Positions 24,401 to 36,119 of a stretch of DNA of 64,000 bases are shown here, piece by piece. Below the pieces are notes generated by a model. The model worked only from the letters and a program-made list of their open reading frames with translations. It was not told the origin of the DNA and made no database searches. Position 1 is the stretch's first letter. Each line of letters starts with the position of its first letter. Position numbers and translations under genes: made by a program. This DNA is from Laetiporus sulphureus 93-53. Its lineage: Eukaryota > Basidiomycota > Agaricomycetes > Polyporales > Laetiporaceae. Location of the stretch: NCBI RefSeq assembly GCF_001632365.1, contig NW_024468518.1, forward strand, positions 724,199 through 788,198, in the 5' to 3' direction.

Positions 24401-25533
24401 GTACACTTCCGAAGCCTTCATAGAATTGTTGGGCAGAATCCAGGCAGCAGTGCGTCCGCTTTACATGCCACATGATGATTAGACAATGACTACCAGTAGA
24501 TTGATCGGCTGAATCTAGAGGGATACGCAAACCTGGAGCACTGGGTAGCAGAACTTGACCAGAGGATCGAAACCGCCTTGCTTCAGCGCCTGACTCATAT
24601 CATTCAAGTCTGGTGTTCGGAATTTGACCGATCGGAGGACGCTGACGGCCGACGTGAGCCTTTGCGAGATGTCATGATTAAGCGTCGAGGTGACAAGCGA
24701 TTGCGGGATGAGAAGGTGAGTAACACCATGCGATATCCATCGGCACTTACTTAGATCTATCTGCAGTCTCTCGACGGTGGGATGACGTTGAAACCCATTG
24801 TACATGAGATTCGGATCCAGAATCAAGTAATCTTTCTCGACCCTCCGATTGAATATGCGCGCCAGACTTGGGTCCAGCAGCTACACAATTGGTTAGGTGA
24901 GCTACAACACGCACTCAAACATTGCTCATCTAATGTTTTCTCAGGAGTCGTCTGCCAACTGAGGAGGATCCAGAGCTCGCGATATGAGATCGGTTTGCAG
25001 ATGCAAGGTGTAACGGCTACAGAAGCGACCTACACGTCTCTGGTGCGTCATGCGCAGCGCAAGCTCTTTGTAGGATTGTTGACTGGTTTGATTCGCAGTT
25101 GACACGATTCACTGATTCGACTCTGGAGCGGCCATTTGCACTCATTGAGCAGAAGGTTCAGCAGCTCAAGGAATACGTGGCCAAATGGTTGCAATTCCAA
25201 TCTTTATGGGATTTGGAAGCCGAATATGTCTTCAGTCGGCTCGGCGACTCGCTGGCGCATTGGCAACAGCTGCTCACGGAGATCAAGAAAGCTCGGTCGA
25301 CTTTCGATACATCGGATACACAGAAGTCATTCGGGGTCTGTGTAATCGACTACGAACAAGTGCAATCACGAGTCAACGCCAAGTATGACGCATGGCAGAA
25401 AGATATCCTCAATCGTTTCGGTGTCAAACTGGGCAATGCGATGAAGGAGATGCACGCCACCATTATGAAGGCCAGAAACGAGCTTGAGCACCAGTCAATC
25501 GAGGGCCTCGTGGGGGCTTCCCGAAGGTTCTAG
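21402..25533 (+). CDS. dhc1: Cytoplasmic dynein heavy chain, tail half (Dhc1)
   Basis: Thirteen exons: 21,402-21,675; 21,728-21,994; 22,049-22,504; 22,552-23,121; 23,172-23,338; 23,392-23,469; 23,521-24,094; 24,146-24,276; 24,330-24,449; 24,500-24,715; 24,767-24,896; 24,945-25,042; 25,099-25,533. They give 1,171 residues, while whole heavy chains have over 4,000. The protein follows the dynein N-terminal tail throughout, for example [34 protein letters not shown] and [16 protein letters not shown]. It stops soon after [12 protein letters not shown], before the linker and AAA motor. A split heavy chain, Dhc1 with the dimerising tail and Dhc2 with the motor, was reported for Schizophyllum commune and other Agaricomycetes as I recall. 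So I read this as the normal split gene and not a pseudogene: all 13 exons are open and in phase. It would act in retrograde transport and nuclear migration. Confidence 0.92.
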
Positions 25534-26807
25534 CCTCACGTTTGTGAGATCTGATTTTCACGTCCAGATGCCCTTTCTCGCATCTCAACACCGGCATTTT
25601 CGATACCACGCACCGATTGTCATATACGTTATCATGCGGATCACCTGTATAATCATTCTGTTATACCTCTAGTATCAAGCGGGCCTGTAGACTCCTACGT
25701 TGCTATATAATGAGCGGTGCGAATCATCTTTTCGCAAGGGAATGAGGAGACAGGATCGTTGCGTTTGAGTCCGGGATAGTTCGTCCATATGGCATAGTAG
25801 ACTGCGTCGTTCATGTTACCATCTTTTGAGGACACGATCACAGGCTCGAGCTATTCCTTCTTTGATCGGAACGGCGCGTTTTCGCGCTGGATCCTTTCGG
25901 ACCGTATTCTACGGCAAAGAACAAATTCTCAAAGGATTGCTGGCAATGAATCGCTCGCATTTACAACTTCTTGCTCTCCTTAACAAGCCTCTTGCCCGCT
26001 ACTGCCGGGTGTGCTCGTTCTTGCGGCATTGATCATACAACTTATGGTGAGCGATATTCAGTTTGTCCATCGTTATAGAGCAAATCCAAATGCTAAACGG
26101 GTAGGATCAAGGTCGAACTATTTCTTTGAATCTGCCCGTTCGATGCATGTCCAAGATCATTACATGGTGTCAGTCTCGCCGCACCCATCTACCGCACATT
26201 CTCCATCCTTGAATTTCTTCATAGCCTGTAGTCCAACGTCATCCAAGAACTCTTCACTGGCTCATAGTGGAGCAAGGCTGTTAGTTTCAAGAACATACGT
26301 GGTATCCTATAAGAGTTCTGGTTGGCAAAGATGTGAAGCATCCAGTTGACTTTTACAAATGCGTGATGAGATCTTCTTCCCGCTGCTTTGCATCAGCTTT
26401 TGATATTGGCATTTGTTCACTATGCACATAGCTGCTTGTCTCGTGAAAGGAACAGAAACTGCCAGTGCTCTTGACTAATACACTAAAAGGCAGTAGTACT
26501 TACACTTCGGTACCACCGGTAGGATATATGTTGGCGAGGATGGGAGCTCAGGTAAGCCTGCCAGGGATATACTTTGCTGCGTTGTCGAGAACTGCATCTC
26601 CCCTCTAACGCTGGTCCTAAACCTGACACTCTGAGTTTCATAAAGGTCTTCCCAACGTAAGGAGCACATATATGTCACACCAAGGGAAATCATTAGAGCT
26701 GGCCCAAGTGCGCTAACTGGAGACTGAACCCTGCTAGCCGAAATGATCAGCCTTTGAACAAATAGATGCACTGCCAGTCCGTACGAGACACATATAAGTG
26801 GTTGCAG
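25534..26807. other. Convergent intergenic region
   Basis: 1.27 kb between the 3' ends of dhc1 and MAM3. It was examined for continuation of the dynein linker and motor; none is recognisable. Only short unconnected open frames are seen. Confidence 0.6.
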
Positions 26808-29348
26808 TCACTTTGATTCCGATCCGTTCATCTCCCCCGGCACAACCTTTGGTGATCCGACCGCCACACTGCCATACTGCGGCACTGTCATACCATTGCT
26901 ATCAGGCATTATCGTACGTTCCGAATGCAGACTTCCGACCGACGACGGCGTTGAACATTCAGTGCCGCTCTGCACTGTATCGACCCGACTCCTACTGGTT
27001 TGCGACGGTGTACCGCTGTTGTTTCGGCTGAAGAGTGGCATACGTTCGCTCGTTGTGGGGACAGTGTTTTGGGAGTTCCTTCGACTGACATGGTATTCAA
27101 CGATGCTAAGTGAAGAATGAAGTGACTTAGGATGACCGATAGGAAGTAATTAAGCGAACGCACCCCCGCATCACTGCCGCGTTCTTGAGACGCCTTGCAC
27201 GGCGCTTGCTTTGGTTATCTTCATAGCGGTCTGTCTCATCTACAATCTCCTCTGATATGATTTCCTAAAAGCGCGTCATTCACCATATGCATGTATGGAT
27301 ATCAGTGAAAAACGAACCTCGATGATGTCTGGATCAGGACCACGAACGTCATGATCTAAATCAAAGAAAATCGCTGCAAGACGTACCTTCGAGAGTGACC
27401 ACGCCTATCGCGCCACCCTCCGCTCCAGGAGTTTTACTAAGCAGTAGTAAATGCGCGCGGCCGGTCTGGCTGTTTTGAAGTGGTCAGACGTCGATGGACG
27501 TGCGGGTAAGGGAAGATTTACAAGTAGTCCAGAGCCTGGAAACAATTGATTGACGGATCCGCCTCGGGCAAAATTGAAAGCGCAAACGACGAAACGGGCA
27601 GTCGTTGAGAGGGGTCATATATGATCAACTGTAGGGGATTGTGTTGAGCACCAGCGTTGCGCGAAAATCAAGACAGGAACACTGATGCGGACCTTCTTCA
27701 AGAGCAGTAGTCCTTCGAATGCAAGCGGACTTCCTGGCCTGTGCACTGGAATGCGCGAATATCCGCTTCGCAATCTGGACAAGAATATTGAAGATAACTC
27801 GATACACGGCATGGTATGAGGCTCACATTAAATCGACGGTATCGTGGTCGAGAATCTGATCTGAACTAATCGTAACAACGTCCTGCACTCATCATCGTTC
27901 ATGATGCATATTTGATAAGGGACGAACTGAATGCATCGATTACTTACCTTCATCGGTGTCATAATAGTTTCTGCGTGTTTATTGTTGAGCTCCAGCACGC
28001 CGTTCAAAATACTAATTTCCTCGTCGCGTAATGGCTCTTCTCCCTGACGATGAAATGCCAAGAAGGATCTAATAGTCGGATGAGCATTAGGTCGAGAACT
28101 GACAGAACTATCTCACTTCAACTCAGCCTTTTTGTACGTGTGCGCGTCGTTTCCGCCCAGGAGGTAGTCTAAAAGTTTCGCAATGGGCCATGCGATAGGC
28201 GCTGTAAGTCCTAGGATTAATGCCATCACGGAATTTCTCGCGAGCAATACTCACCGAATAGATACATCATGCCCAACACAATGGGAGCGCATGATGCGCC
28301 AACTGAGAGGCCATACCGGACACTAACGGCCTGAGGTATGATTCTTGACATATAATATTAGCTTCCGTTAGCAATACGTTTTCAGTTGTGAGAACTCACT
28401 CGCTGTGGAAGACAGTAAAATGGCGTTCGTGAGAATCATATTGAATCCTATTCTGAGCTTACGTACCCAAATATCACTGAAAAGTGACAAATGTGAGCCT
28501 GGATACATCACGTATCCTGAAAGCAACACGAGGAAAACGACAAGCTGGGCCGTGCAAGAGCAGACAAAGCAGAATGACGAGCAATATAGCAAACAAGCGC
28601 ATGCTAGTGAGAGAACGCGACCTAAACCGTTCGAACCCACCTATCATTGTTGTAGCAATGATGACTGCCGCTAAACCCCCACCAAGCTGTTTCATATTTG
28701 AATGAGCGACAACACCTGCATCGGACGATGCGGCTTACAGCACTATTCAGGAATACAGGCAGACTTTCGTTTACGATCTAATGGGGTTCATGAGGAACAC
28801 TCTCGCGGTACTGCTGGGTGTACTCACAACATTGCCTAAAAGCAACACCTATTCAGAGCGTACATGTGATCTATTGGTTTGAAGGTAAGCGAAGACTTAC
28901 CACCAATACCCAATGGCGGCGATGAGTTAGAAGTCGCAGAACTGACGCGTATGATGTAAGCACAAAGACATGCATTGGATGGGTGGCGCACAGACCCTTC
29001 TGCGCATTCTTTCTCTCGACTGGGTCATCCGACGATGTAGCGAGGACGCGGAGGTGCAACTCATCCAGTCCCATCAGACCCAGAGTTAACCTGTCCATGG
29101 CAATCCGTGTGGCGACGCGATTAGACTACGCACCACCCTGCAAATGAAACTGATGCATACCCCGCGAACACACCACCTGCAAGAACGAGAGCAATGCTGA
29201 CAATCAGCTTGTACCAGAACTCGGAAGGTCCGGGCTCCTCTCCGAAAGCTTCGTTGCCTAGCGGGACCTCGTAGGTGGTTGTCGGACTAGCATGGATAAG
29301 CTGCGTGGCATGTAGCAGCAGCAAGAGAAGAAACTGTACGGTTGCCAT
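26808..29348 (-). CDS. MAM3: Mam3/CNNM-family membrane protein
   Basis: Membrane protein with a DUF21 transmembrane domain and a cytoplasmic CBS pair, as in yeast Mam3 (vacuolar, metal/Mg homeostasis) and animal CNNM. Eighteen exons: 29,348-29,161; 29,090-28,996; 28,941-28,901; 28,848-28,828; 28,777-28,739; 28,686-28,641; 28,476-28,467 (10 nt); 28,402-28,400 (3 nt); 28,343-28,255; 28,201-28,117; 28,068-27,948; 27,882-27,827; 27,774-27,693; 27,628-27,522; 27,469-27,387; 27,355-27,318; 27,264-27,164; 27,105-26,808. They give 500 residues. Landmarks in order: signal-like Leu-rich start, GLTLGLMGLDELHLRVL, IVNESLPVFLNS, FGEIIPQA, DEEISILNGVLELN, AETIMTPMKDV, GYSRIPVHR, GVVTLE...EIISEEIVDETDRYED. 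The C-terminal 95 residues are Ser/Thr-rich and probably disordered. FGEIIPQ is complete only if the 3-nt exon is used. Confidence 0.92.
28400..28402 (-). other. 3-nt microexon of MAM3
   Basis: On the minus strand 'ttccacag|CGA|gtgagt' has a good acceptor and a consensus donor around three bases. The upstream exon ends ATATTTGG and the downstream exon begins AATCATACC. With CGA the join reads GGC GAA ATC (Gly-Glu-Ile) and restores FGEIIPQ. Without it the frame is kept but Glu is lost. RNA evidence is needed. Confidence 0.7.
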
Positions 29349-29791
29349 GAATGCAGAAGGAAAGCCAGTGAGGAGCACAGCCGGGCGTCTACTGACGCGT
29401 TTAGGTGACTTGCCGATCTTTTTCTTTCTCCTTTAGAAAACATATCGCAATATAAGCGAGATGGGGATCACGTGCTGGCGTAGATTGTCCTCGTTGTTTT
29501 TGAGATAAATCTAGTTTGATATTTCAAGCTCATGTATTGTAAAGGGGGATTTTACGGGACTGAATCGCATTTACACAGTCAAAAACGGGCCCAAGTCTGG
29601 GGTGTTAGTCGTGGGCTGAGATGCAAAGAAAGTACCGAGTTCTACTATGAGAAAGATGTGGGATTCCCTTTATCACATCTGAGTTAATATAAGCAGCTTT
29701 GCGCAAATTAATGCCCAAACATTATTCACTTGCCGGAAGGCTGGATTATTCAATTCAATTCTAAAGCCTTTCCTGCAACAAGAACCGTGTG
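29349..29791. promoter_or_regulatory. Divergent promoter, MAM3 and TRM2
   Basis: 443 bp between two opposite start codons. It contains AT-rich and pyrimidine-rich tracts, and no specific site is assigned. Confidence 0.45.
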
Positions 29792-32301
29792 ATGCAACCT
29801 TCACTTACGAGGTGTCTCAGTTCTATCTCGCGCTTGGCGAAATCTTACCGTTTCAAAGGCGCCGTTCCTACTTCTACTATGCCCAAGAGCCAGAGTCGAA
29901 CTTATTCTCCGGCGGAAAGTGACCCTGACCATCGTCCTGAAAAGAGGCCTCGTCTAGAGGAAAATTTTCAAACCATGGGCCCGATTCATTCTTACCAGGG
30001 AGCTACAGAGCAAGCGGACGGCAAGAGTAAAGAGACACTGCCACAGTTTGCTCAAACAGTTGCAGCAGGCGAGCCTTCATCTAAATCGAAAGCACCAAAG
30101 AAGAAATCGAAACACAAGAAAGTCATTCCTGAGCCATACTCAGGAGAATTTGTGGTAGCTCGGGACGTAGAAAACCTTCTCGGACAGGAAACTGTGAAAG
30201 AAGCAATCGCCGGCGGGACAGAATGGGATGCACCCTTCACAGGCAAGGAGGAGATCGAACTTATAGTCTCTGGTCTATCTTCAACTGGTGCGTACAAATT
30301 ATTCGGTTACATTATTTATATCATACGGTCCAGTCTCCATGGCGTCGACTTCTTGCGAACCTCTCCTGCTTCCAGACCACGCTCTGCTCCCATACTTCTC
30401 TTCAGCAAACGCTCCCGTTGCTGAGGTCCAACCACTCTGGACTGTCCTCGCATATGGTCTGTAGACGTATTCTGGCCATGGCATGGTTCTATGTAGTATT
30501 TTATTGAAAGGACGATCTCAGAGTATTGCAATTTGGCGTTTACCACTCGGCTTCCAACGGTTGCGCATCATCGTAACGGGGTATACCGATTCATTCATAA
30601 GCAAACTGCTTAGGCATTCTTAACCCAGTTTTTTAACGTCTACAAAATGATTTTTCTTGGTACACTTGCTTATGACTTATACGCAGGTGACTCGTTGTCA
30701 ATTGCGCCGTCACCGCGCAAACCATGGGTGATTGTAACACCACTGGCTCTTCCTGGAGAGAAGATCCGTGTCCGTGTCTATAGACATGCGCGATTATACT
30801 CCCACGCGGATCTGCTCGAGGTTGTTACGGCCAATCCGGAATGGCGCGACATGACGAGAGTTCAGTGCGAATATTTCGGAAAATGTGCTGGTTGTCAGTA
30901 TCAGGTGAGTGTTACTTAGCTTCTTATTGCTGATGAGCTAGTATGTTTGATCCACTCTTTCAAGATGTTGTCATATGAAACCCAACTACAGCTTAAGCGC
31001 AACGCAGTAGTAAAGGCATATGAAAACTTCTCCGGTAGCAAGCTATGCCGTCTCATACAAACCGTTTGCTGATTCTGATCAGGTCTCCTGCCTTCTTCGA
31101 TTTCTGAAATTCCTGAGACGATAGGTTCCCCATTGCAATACGGGTATCGAACCAAGATCACTCCACATTTCGATGCCCTTCCCAGGAAGCTACGGAAAGA
31201 CACAAAACACGCGTTTGCGGACAGCGGAGCCAAACCTGACTGGCTGAGGATCGGGTTCAACCAGATTGGCACAAGGCAGGTGATGGACATTGAGGTTGGT
31301 CTTTGCTGTGTCCGACATTGTGAGGCTGTGATTGAATATGTTTGATTAAGGAATGTCCGATCGCCACTCCAACCCTGAACGAGGCCCTCCCCTCCATTCG
31401 TCAAAATGTCATACAGTACGTTTCTTGTGCACCGGTTGCGATCCCTCGCTCATTGATCCTCTGTAGAAATGCTTGGACATACAAGAAAGGGGTCTCCTTG
31501 CTCCTGCGTGACTCTTCAACAATTTCAACGGAGCCTATGACTCCGAGTTCCCTAAATACAACATCTTTGCCAGAAGTTGTAGCAAAATCAGGCGATTCAG
31601 TCGCCGTCTCAGTCACTCAGTGCGATGCCATTGACGGCCTAGCAGCGCCGCTCGAGGAGCACGTTTGTGTCACCAATCACAAAGCAACGGTACGCGAACG
31701 TGTCGGGGACACACTTTTCGAGTACACTGCTGGTTCTTTCTTCCAGAATAACAACTCGGTCCTCCTCCCACTCACATCATACGTCCGCGACGCAATCTTC
31801 CCTCCATCCCCTTCTTTCCCCACCTCTGCCCCTACTCACCTCGTCGATGCCTACTGTGGCAGCGGCCTCTTCGCGATCACACTCGCGCCCTACTTCCAGC
31901 AAGTCGCAGGCATTGAGATCTCTGAGGAATCCATCCGCTGCGCGACGCGGAACGCCGAGCTGAACTGCCTGCCCATGGGACGCTGCAAGTTCATGGCGGG
32001 CGACGCGGCGAATATCTTCGCGACGGTGCAGGACTTCCCGCGGGAGCACACGGCGCTGATCATTGACCCGCCGCGCAAGGGCACTGACGAGAAATTCATC
32101 GACCAGCTGTTACAATTCAATTGCGCGACCGTCGTTTACGTTAGCTGTAATGTCCACACGCAGGCGCGCGACGTCGGGATGATCCTGCGGAAGTCGGAGC
32201 AGAGGGGCGGATGCAAGTATGTTATGCAGAGCCTGAGAGGTTTTGATCTTTTTCCACAGACAGCGCACGTAGAGTCCGTGGCCGTTCTTCGACTTGTCTA
32301 G
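29792..32301 (+). CDS. TRM2: tRNA (uracil-5-)-methyltransferase Trm2
   Basis: Makes m5U54 in the T-loop of tRNA using S-adenosylmethionine. Six exons: 29,792-30,287; 30,687-30,904; 30,965-31,034; 31,083-31,294; 31,351-31,415; 31,467-32,301; 631 residues. A Lys-rich N-terminal region precedes the TRAM-like part and CEYFGKCAGCQYQ. The methyltransferase fold follows: DAYCGSGLFAITLA for SAM binding, DPPRKG, catalytic Cys about 581 in VVYVSCN, and Glu about 623 in AHVESVAVL. The first 23 residues (MQPSLTRCLSSISRLAKSYR) resemble a mitochondrial presequence. A second in-frame ATG at 29,879 would give a form without it, so dual targeting by alternative starts is possible. Intron 1 is about 400 nt, far longer than the rest. 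Intron 5 (51 nt) is a multiple of three without stop. Confidence 0.93.
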
Positions 32302-32455
32302 CACAATAATTACATTACAGGCACTTACATTGTTTACTGTTACTTGAACGCAGCCTGTTCCGCCACACTGCGTGGAACTACCGCGAGTATGTACTAAGAT
32401 CCAGCTGGCACCACCTTCTCACAGCAGCATGTAACAACGCGAACCCAGTTGCTTA

Positions 32456-34457
32456 TTATTTTTCAGCATGCTCAGTAGCTACATCACCCATCGGTTCTCC
32501 CACTTTGATCCTCTGCCCTGCATGCACAGCGAACTGGAACCTGTCTGGCGCCTCAAAAATCAATACAATCGTGCTCCCGAGACAGAATCCGCCCATCTCT
32601 TGGGCTTTAGTGAGCGGCTGTCCCCCCAGGATGGGCGACGCTCCAGTGTACACCGCTTCGGTGTATGTTCCCGTAGGCAGTTTCCGTCTGGAACCTACGT
32701 TCGTTCTGAGAGCCTGGACATTGTGAGCATTCAATAAAGTAACACGGAAGATGGGGCGGAAGCAAAAAATGCGTACCTGGTCGAAACTGATTTTGATGCT
32801 GCCTACATTGGTAGCTCCGACCGGCACCATGCTGAAAAAGCCATATCTCCAGCGACCAAGGAGGGCAACGCGCTCGTTCAGGACAAACAGGTTCTCCAGC
32901 TGCTTGACCATCCAGGGTGACACGGAGAAGAGGTCGCCTACATGACACGTGGACCATTCAACCTCGTCGTAAAAGATTGTCTGTGACGCGACTTACCTAT
33001 GAAATGCCTCCTTTTCTCCACCACCCACGCAGCTGGACTGTGGAACCGATGATAATCACCGGGTGCCAGATAGATTACCGCGAAGTACAGAGCGTTGCCT
33101 GGCTTGACGCGCACCCTGCTCGTCCTACGCTCGATGAATGGTTGCACGCCCATCTCAGCAGCGACAGACGCGTCGTGTGCAACAACATCTTTAAGTGGCT
33201 CTTGAGAGGGAACGGACGCATCGATGCGTTGTCCGTAGAGCTCCGCCGCGTGTTTATGTGGTGACGCTGATGGCGAAGCACCGCCCTTTGACTCTGCTGG
33301 CGTCGCGGTGCCCGACGCCACAGGAGTTGGCGGTGTGGAGATCCCGAGGAACTCATCCAGACTGTATTCAATACCGTTGATTTCGGCAAAGTCGCGATCA
33401 TTCACTTCCGCCATCTCCCGCTCCGGAAACTCCACGTCCATTGCGCGAGGCAAGTTAGGTCTCTCGATGCCCAGGAGCGCATCCAAGGAGTAGGTACTGC
33501 CCTTTATTTGTTCGATTCGGCCATTCACGATCGTTCCGAAGTGAAGAACTTTTCCGTCGGCGGGGCTAACCTGAGCGGGTTGGAAGCATGTGGTCAGGAC
33601 GACTAGAACAGTGCGCGACAGAGGCGGAGTCGTACCAGTATTGTGTCCGCTATCGGACGCGTGCCGTCCTTTAGCTTTCGGTAGAAAAATTCACCGAGGC
33701 TTGCGTACTGCGTAAGGTCCTCAGGATTGATTTCGTTCAGGTTGCACCCGAATATCCGCGCATACAGGCGAAAACCGATGGGTCGGAACCATACTGGCAG
33801 CTCCAATGAATTGAGATAGCCCCAAAGGCGCGAAAGGTTACGCAGAGGGAGAGCACCCAGGACGTGTACCTATTTCGTGCAATCTTGTGAGCAACTTTGA
33901 ATACTGCCAAACGAGCAGTTCGAATGCCCTCGCAAACGTGCAACGTGCGACAACCAATCCGAGGTATGAAGAGAGGCATAGTGTGACGAGTCTAGGAAAG
34001 AATATCCATATATGCGAAAGCAGGGAAAAGAGGACGTACGTGCCATGGACCCTTCAGATAAACGACCTCGTGACCATGCTCGTCAATGTGAATCTCCTTC
34101 ACAGCCGCTCTCTTACGGTACTGGAGGAATACGAGGAGAAGCGCCCCTACAGCTACAGGCAAAGGATACCATTTCGTCGGTGTTTTCGTCCAAGCATCGA
34201 TCAGCCTTCCTATGCCAGCACTCAGTCATGCTAATATACGCCTTCAGGACGGGCCTGCACGCACGATGCAGCGAAATTTTCGGTCCACTCTTGAGATCTT
34301 CATAGAGTTTTTGGCCGCTGGTGAATGGCCTGTCACCAGTGCGCTTGAGGATGGCCTCTACAGCGCGCCTGGATCTCTCGTGGAGACGGTCACGGTGGAG
34401 GAAGCGAAAGGCAGATGCACGGGCGATCGCGATCGGACTCCGGTTGTGGGTGAGCAT
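32456..34457 (-). CDS. PSD1: Phosphatidylserine decarboxylase, Psd1 type
   Basis: Mitochondrial inner-membrane enzyme that makes phosphatidylethanolamine from phosphatidylserine. Six exons: 34,457-34,265; 34,209-34,040; 33,869-33,636; 33,570-32,997; 32,937-32,777; 32,713-32,456; 529 residues. The order is an Arg-rich presequence, a transmembrane segment at about 78-95 (WYPLPVAVGALLLVFLQY), ILVSPADGKVLHFG, YLAPGDYHRFHSP, FFSMVPVGATNVGSI and GGFCLGST. The LGST motif is where the precursor self-cleaves and Ser (about 491) becomes the pyruvoyl group. Between the ADGK and YHRFHSP parts is a long Ser/Thr/Pro-rich insert. The start was chosen because the first ATG in frame gives a good presequence. 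Convergent with TRM2, 154 bp apart. Confidence 0.93.
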
Positions 34458-34712
34458 CAAAACATCCAAGAAGACGGGCTCGTCTTTCGACCAGCTAACA
34501 AGAGTATTTTGGCGCTGCAAGCGTTGTTGTAGGCGGTTGAGCAGCGAATATATGCGCTGTGCGCGCCAGTGTCAACGACGCGTCGCATCGGCAGGCAATC
34601 ACGTATCCGTTTAACGCCGCATACTCATTCAAAAACTTACAGTCTACAAACTACAATGAAGTCTGATTTAGAAAACATGTGATGAACGTAACAACCTCCA
34701 AACACCAGCAAT

Positions 34713-35856
34713 TCAAGCATACTGCAAGAAACAGTCAGCATTCTCGCTCGAGCGTTAGAAACGAGATACGTACCCGAGTGAATGTCCCCATCGTCATAAA
34801 CGTCTCCCTCTTACCGTTGTCCTTCGACTTGTATAGAGATTTGACTGCTTCGCTCATGTGCGCCTTCCGCTTCGCCTCCTCCTCCGCAAGACTAGCTGCC
34901 ACAGCCTTGCTCGTCGCCGCAATGCTGGGGTTCATCGAAGGAATGGGTGAGACATGTCTCTTCTTCGCTTCTGGCTTTGCAACATCCGCCGGTTCTGTCA
35001 CAGCCTTCCGTTTCTTGCGCTTCGTCTTCGGTGGCTCAGCAGCCCGCCGACGCTCCATGGCCTCGCGCATTTTCGCACCCTCCTCTGGCGACGGGTTGAG
35101 GGTAATAATATCGACGGTGCGATCATACTTAGTCGCACACTGCGGGCAGACGTCTAGCTGCTTGCTCTCAGCCTCTCGCTCCTTCTCCTTCCTTTTCTCG
35201 TCCAGTTCTAGCTTGCTTTCCCGCTCGGCGGGGGAGGCGCTGCCAGACACCGCTTTCAGACCGGCAAGGGAGAATACACATCCGCAGGTCGACATATACA
35301 CAAATGGCTGCGAGCCGTTCATCTCCTTGAAATTCAACGGACACATGAACGTTGCCCGGTCCAGAGATTCGTCAGAAGTGGTTGAATTGGTGTGATTATG
35401 TGTTAGCCTGAGCGTCGTCACATCCTGGAAATAATAAAACCCCGTCAGTTGAAAAGCGCGGCAAAGATTCGAGTCTGTCACGCACCTTAAGTGACCTGAT
35501 ATGACCACAGATTTCTTCGCCGTCTCCGTAAGCACCCCTGTCTAGCAGGAACTCTAATAGTGAGTCCTTATTATATAGCTTGCCTAGAGAACAGGATACG
35601 ATAGGTTCCTGCAGCGGACGCTGTGGAGAATGAGAGATGAGCGTTACGAAATCAATCAGCACGTTCCACCGATACATACCTTCGACAATGCGCAGAAGAA
35701 CCAGCGCGCGCGAGTCTGATTTGCTTTGTCTGCCTGTTCGGCCTGCAATCAAAGTAATAAGAATACCATCCCCTTCGAAGTTGCCACATCACGTACCTTC
35801 GGCTTGCTCCTGACGAGATCTCGTCGATCAGGGATACTGCCTCCATCATTACCCAT
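34713..35856 (-). CDS. rtf2: Replication termination factor 2 (Rtf2)
   Basis: Nuclear protein with a variant RING-like zinc domain. In fission yeast Rtf2 acts at site-specific replication fork barriers and is linked to splicing. Five exons: 35,856-35,797; 35,742-35,680; 35,620-35,486; 35,424-34,774; 34,721-34,713; 305 residues. The family start MGNDGGSIPDRRDLV is clear. Next come WFFCALSKRPLQEPIVSC, GKLYNKDSLLEFLLD, TFMCPLNFKEMNG, STCGCVFS and CPQCATKYDR, a Lys/Arg-rich tail, and the conserved end MTMGTFTRY. The last exon is only 9 nt (TAT GCT TGA) and supplies the Tyr of GTFTRY plus one residue. Reading through the donor instead would add about 11 unrelated residues. Confidence 0.93.
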
Positions 35857-36119
35857 TTTTCTGGAGTATCTGAGATGATGAAAATGAAGATGGGGAAGTA
35901 CGAGCAGAACGTATGTGGGAGGCAGGCGTATGCACACTCGATCAATATATGGGCATTAGTAACCACGCTCGGCATTTGCCGATCTTAATTCACGTGACCG
36001 AGATTGTATTGAACTTCGAACAGACGCCACGCTGCAGCCTCCCGCACTGGAAGCGTATATTTATTCTCTCGATACGTCCACCTCTGCATCGCAGCGTCAT
36101 GCTGCAGGAACTCAGTCAT
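35857..36119. promoter_or_regulatory. Divergent promoter, rtf2 and MED21
   Basis: 263 bp between two opposite start codons, so the promoters must overlap or be shared. No specific site assigned. Confidence 0.5.

Noticed and set aside
21402..25533. Dynein gene as a truncated pseudogene
   Set aside because: Thirteen exons are open, in phase and highly family-like, and a split heavy chain is reported for this fungal class.
25534..26000. Continuation of the dynein gene past its stop, via another frame that reads [13 protein letters not shown]
   Set aside because: Only a few residues vaguely recall the next part of the dynein tail, no splice sites join them in phase, and nothing further downstream resembles the linker or motor.
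32938..33528. Separate gene for the Ser/Thr-rich segment in PSD1
   Set aside because: It is in frame between conserved PSD parts within one exon and ends in the conserved YLAPGDYHRFHSP motif, so it is an internal insert.
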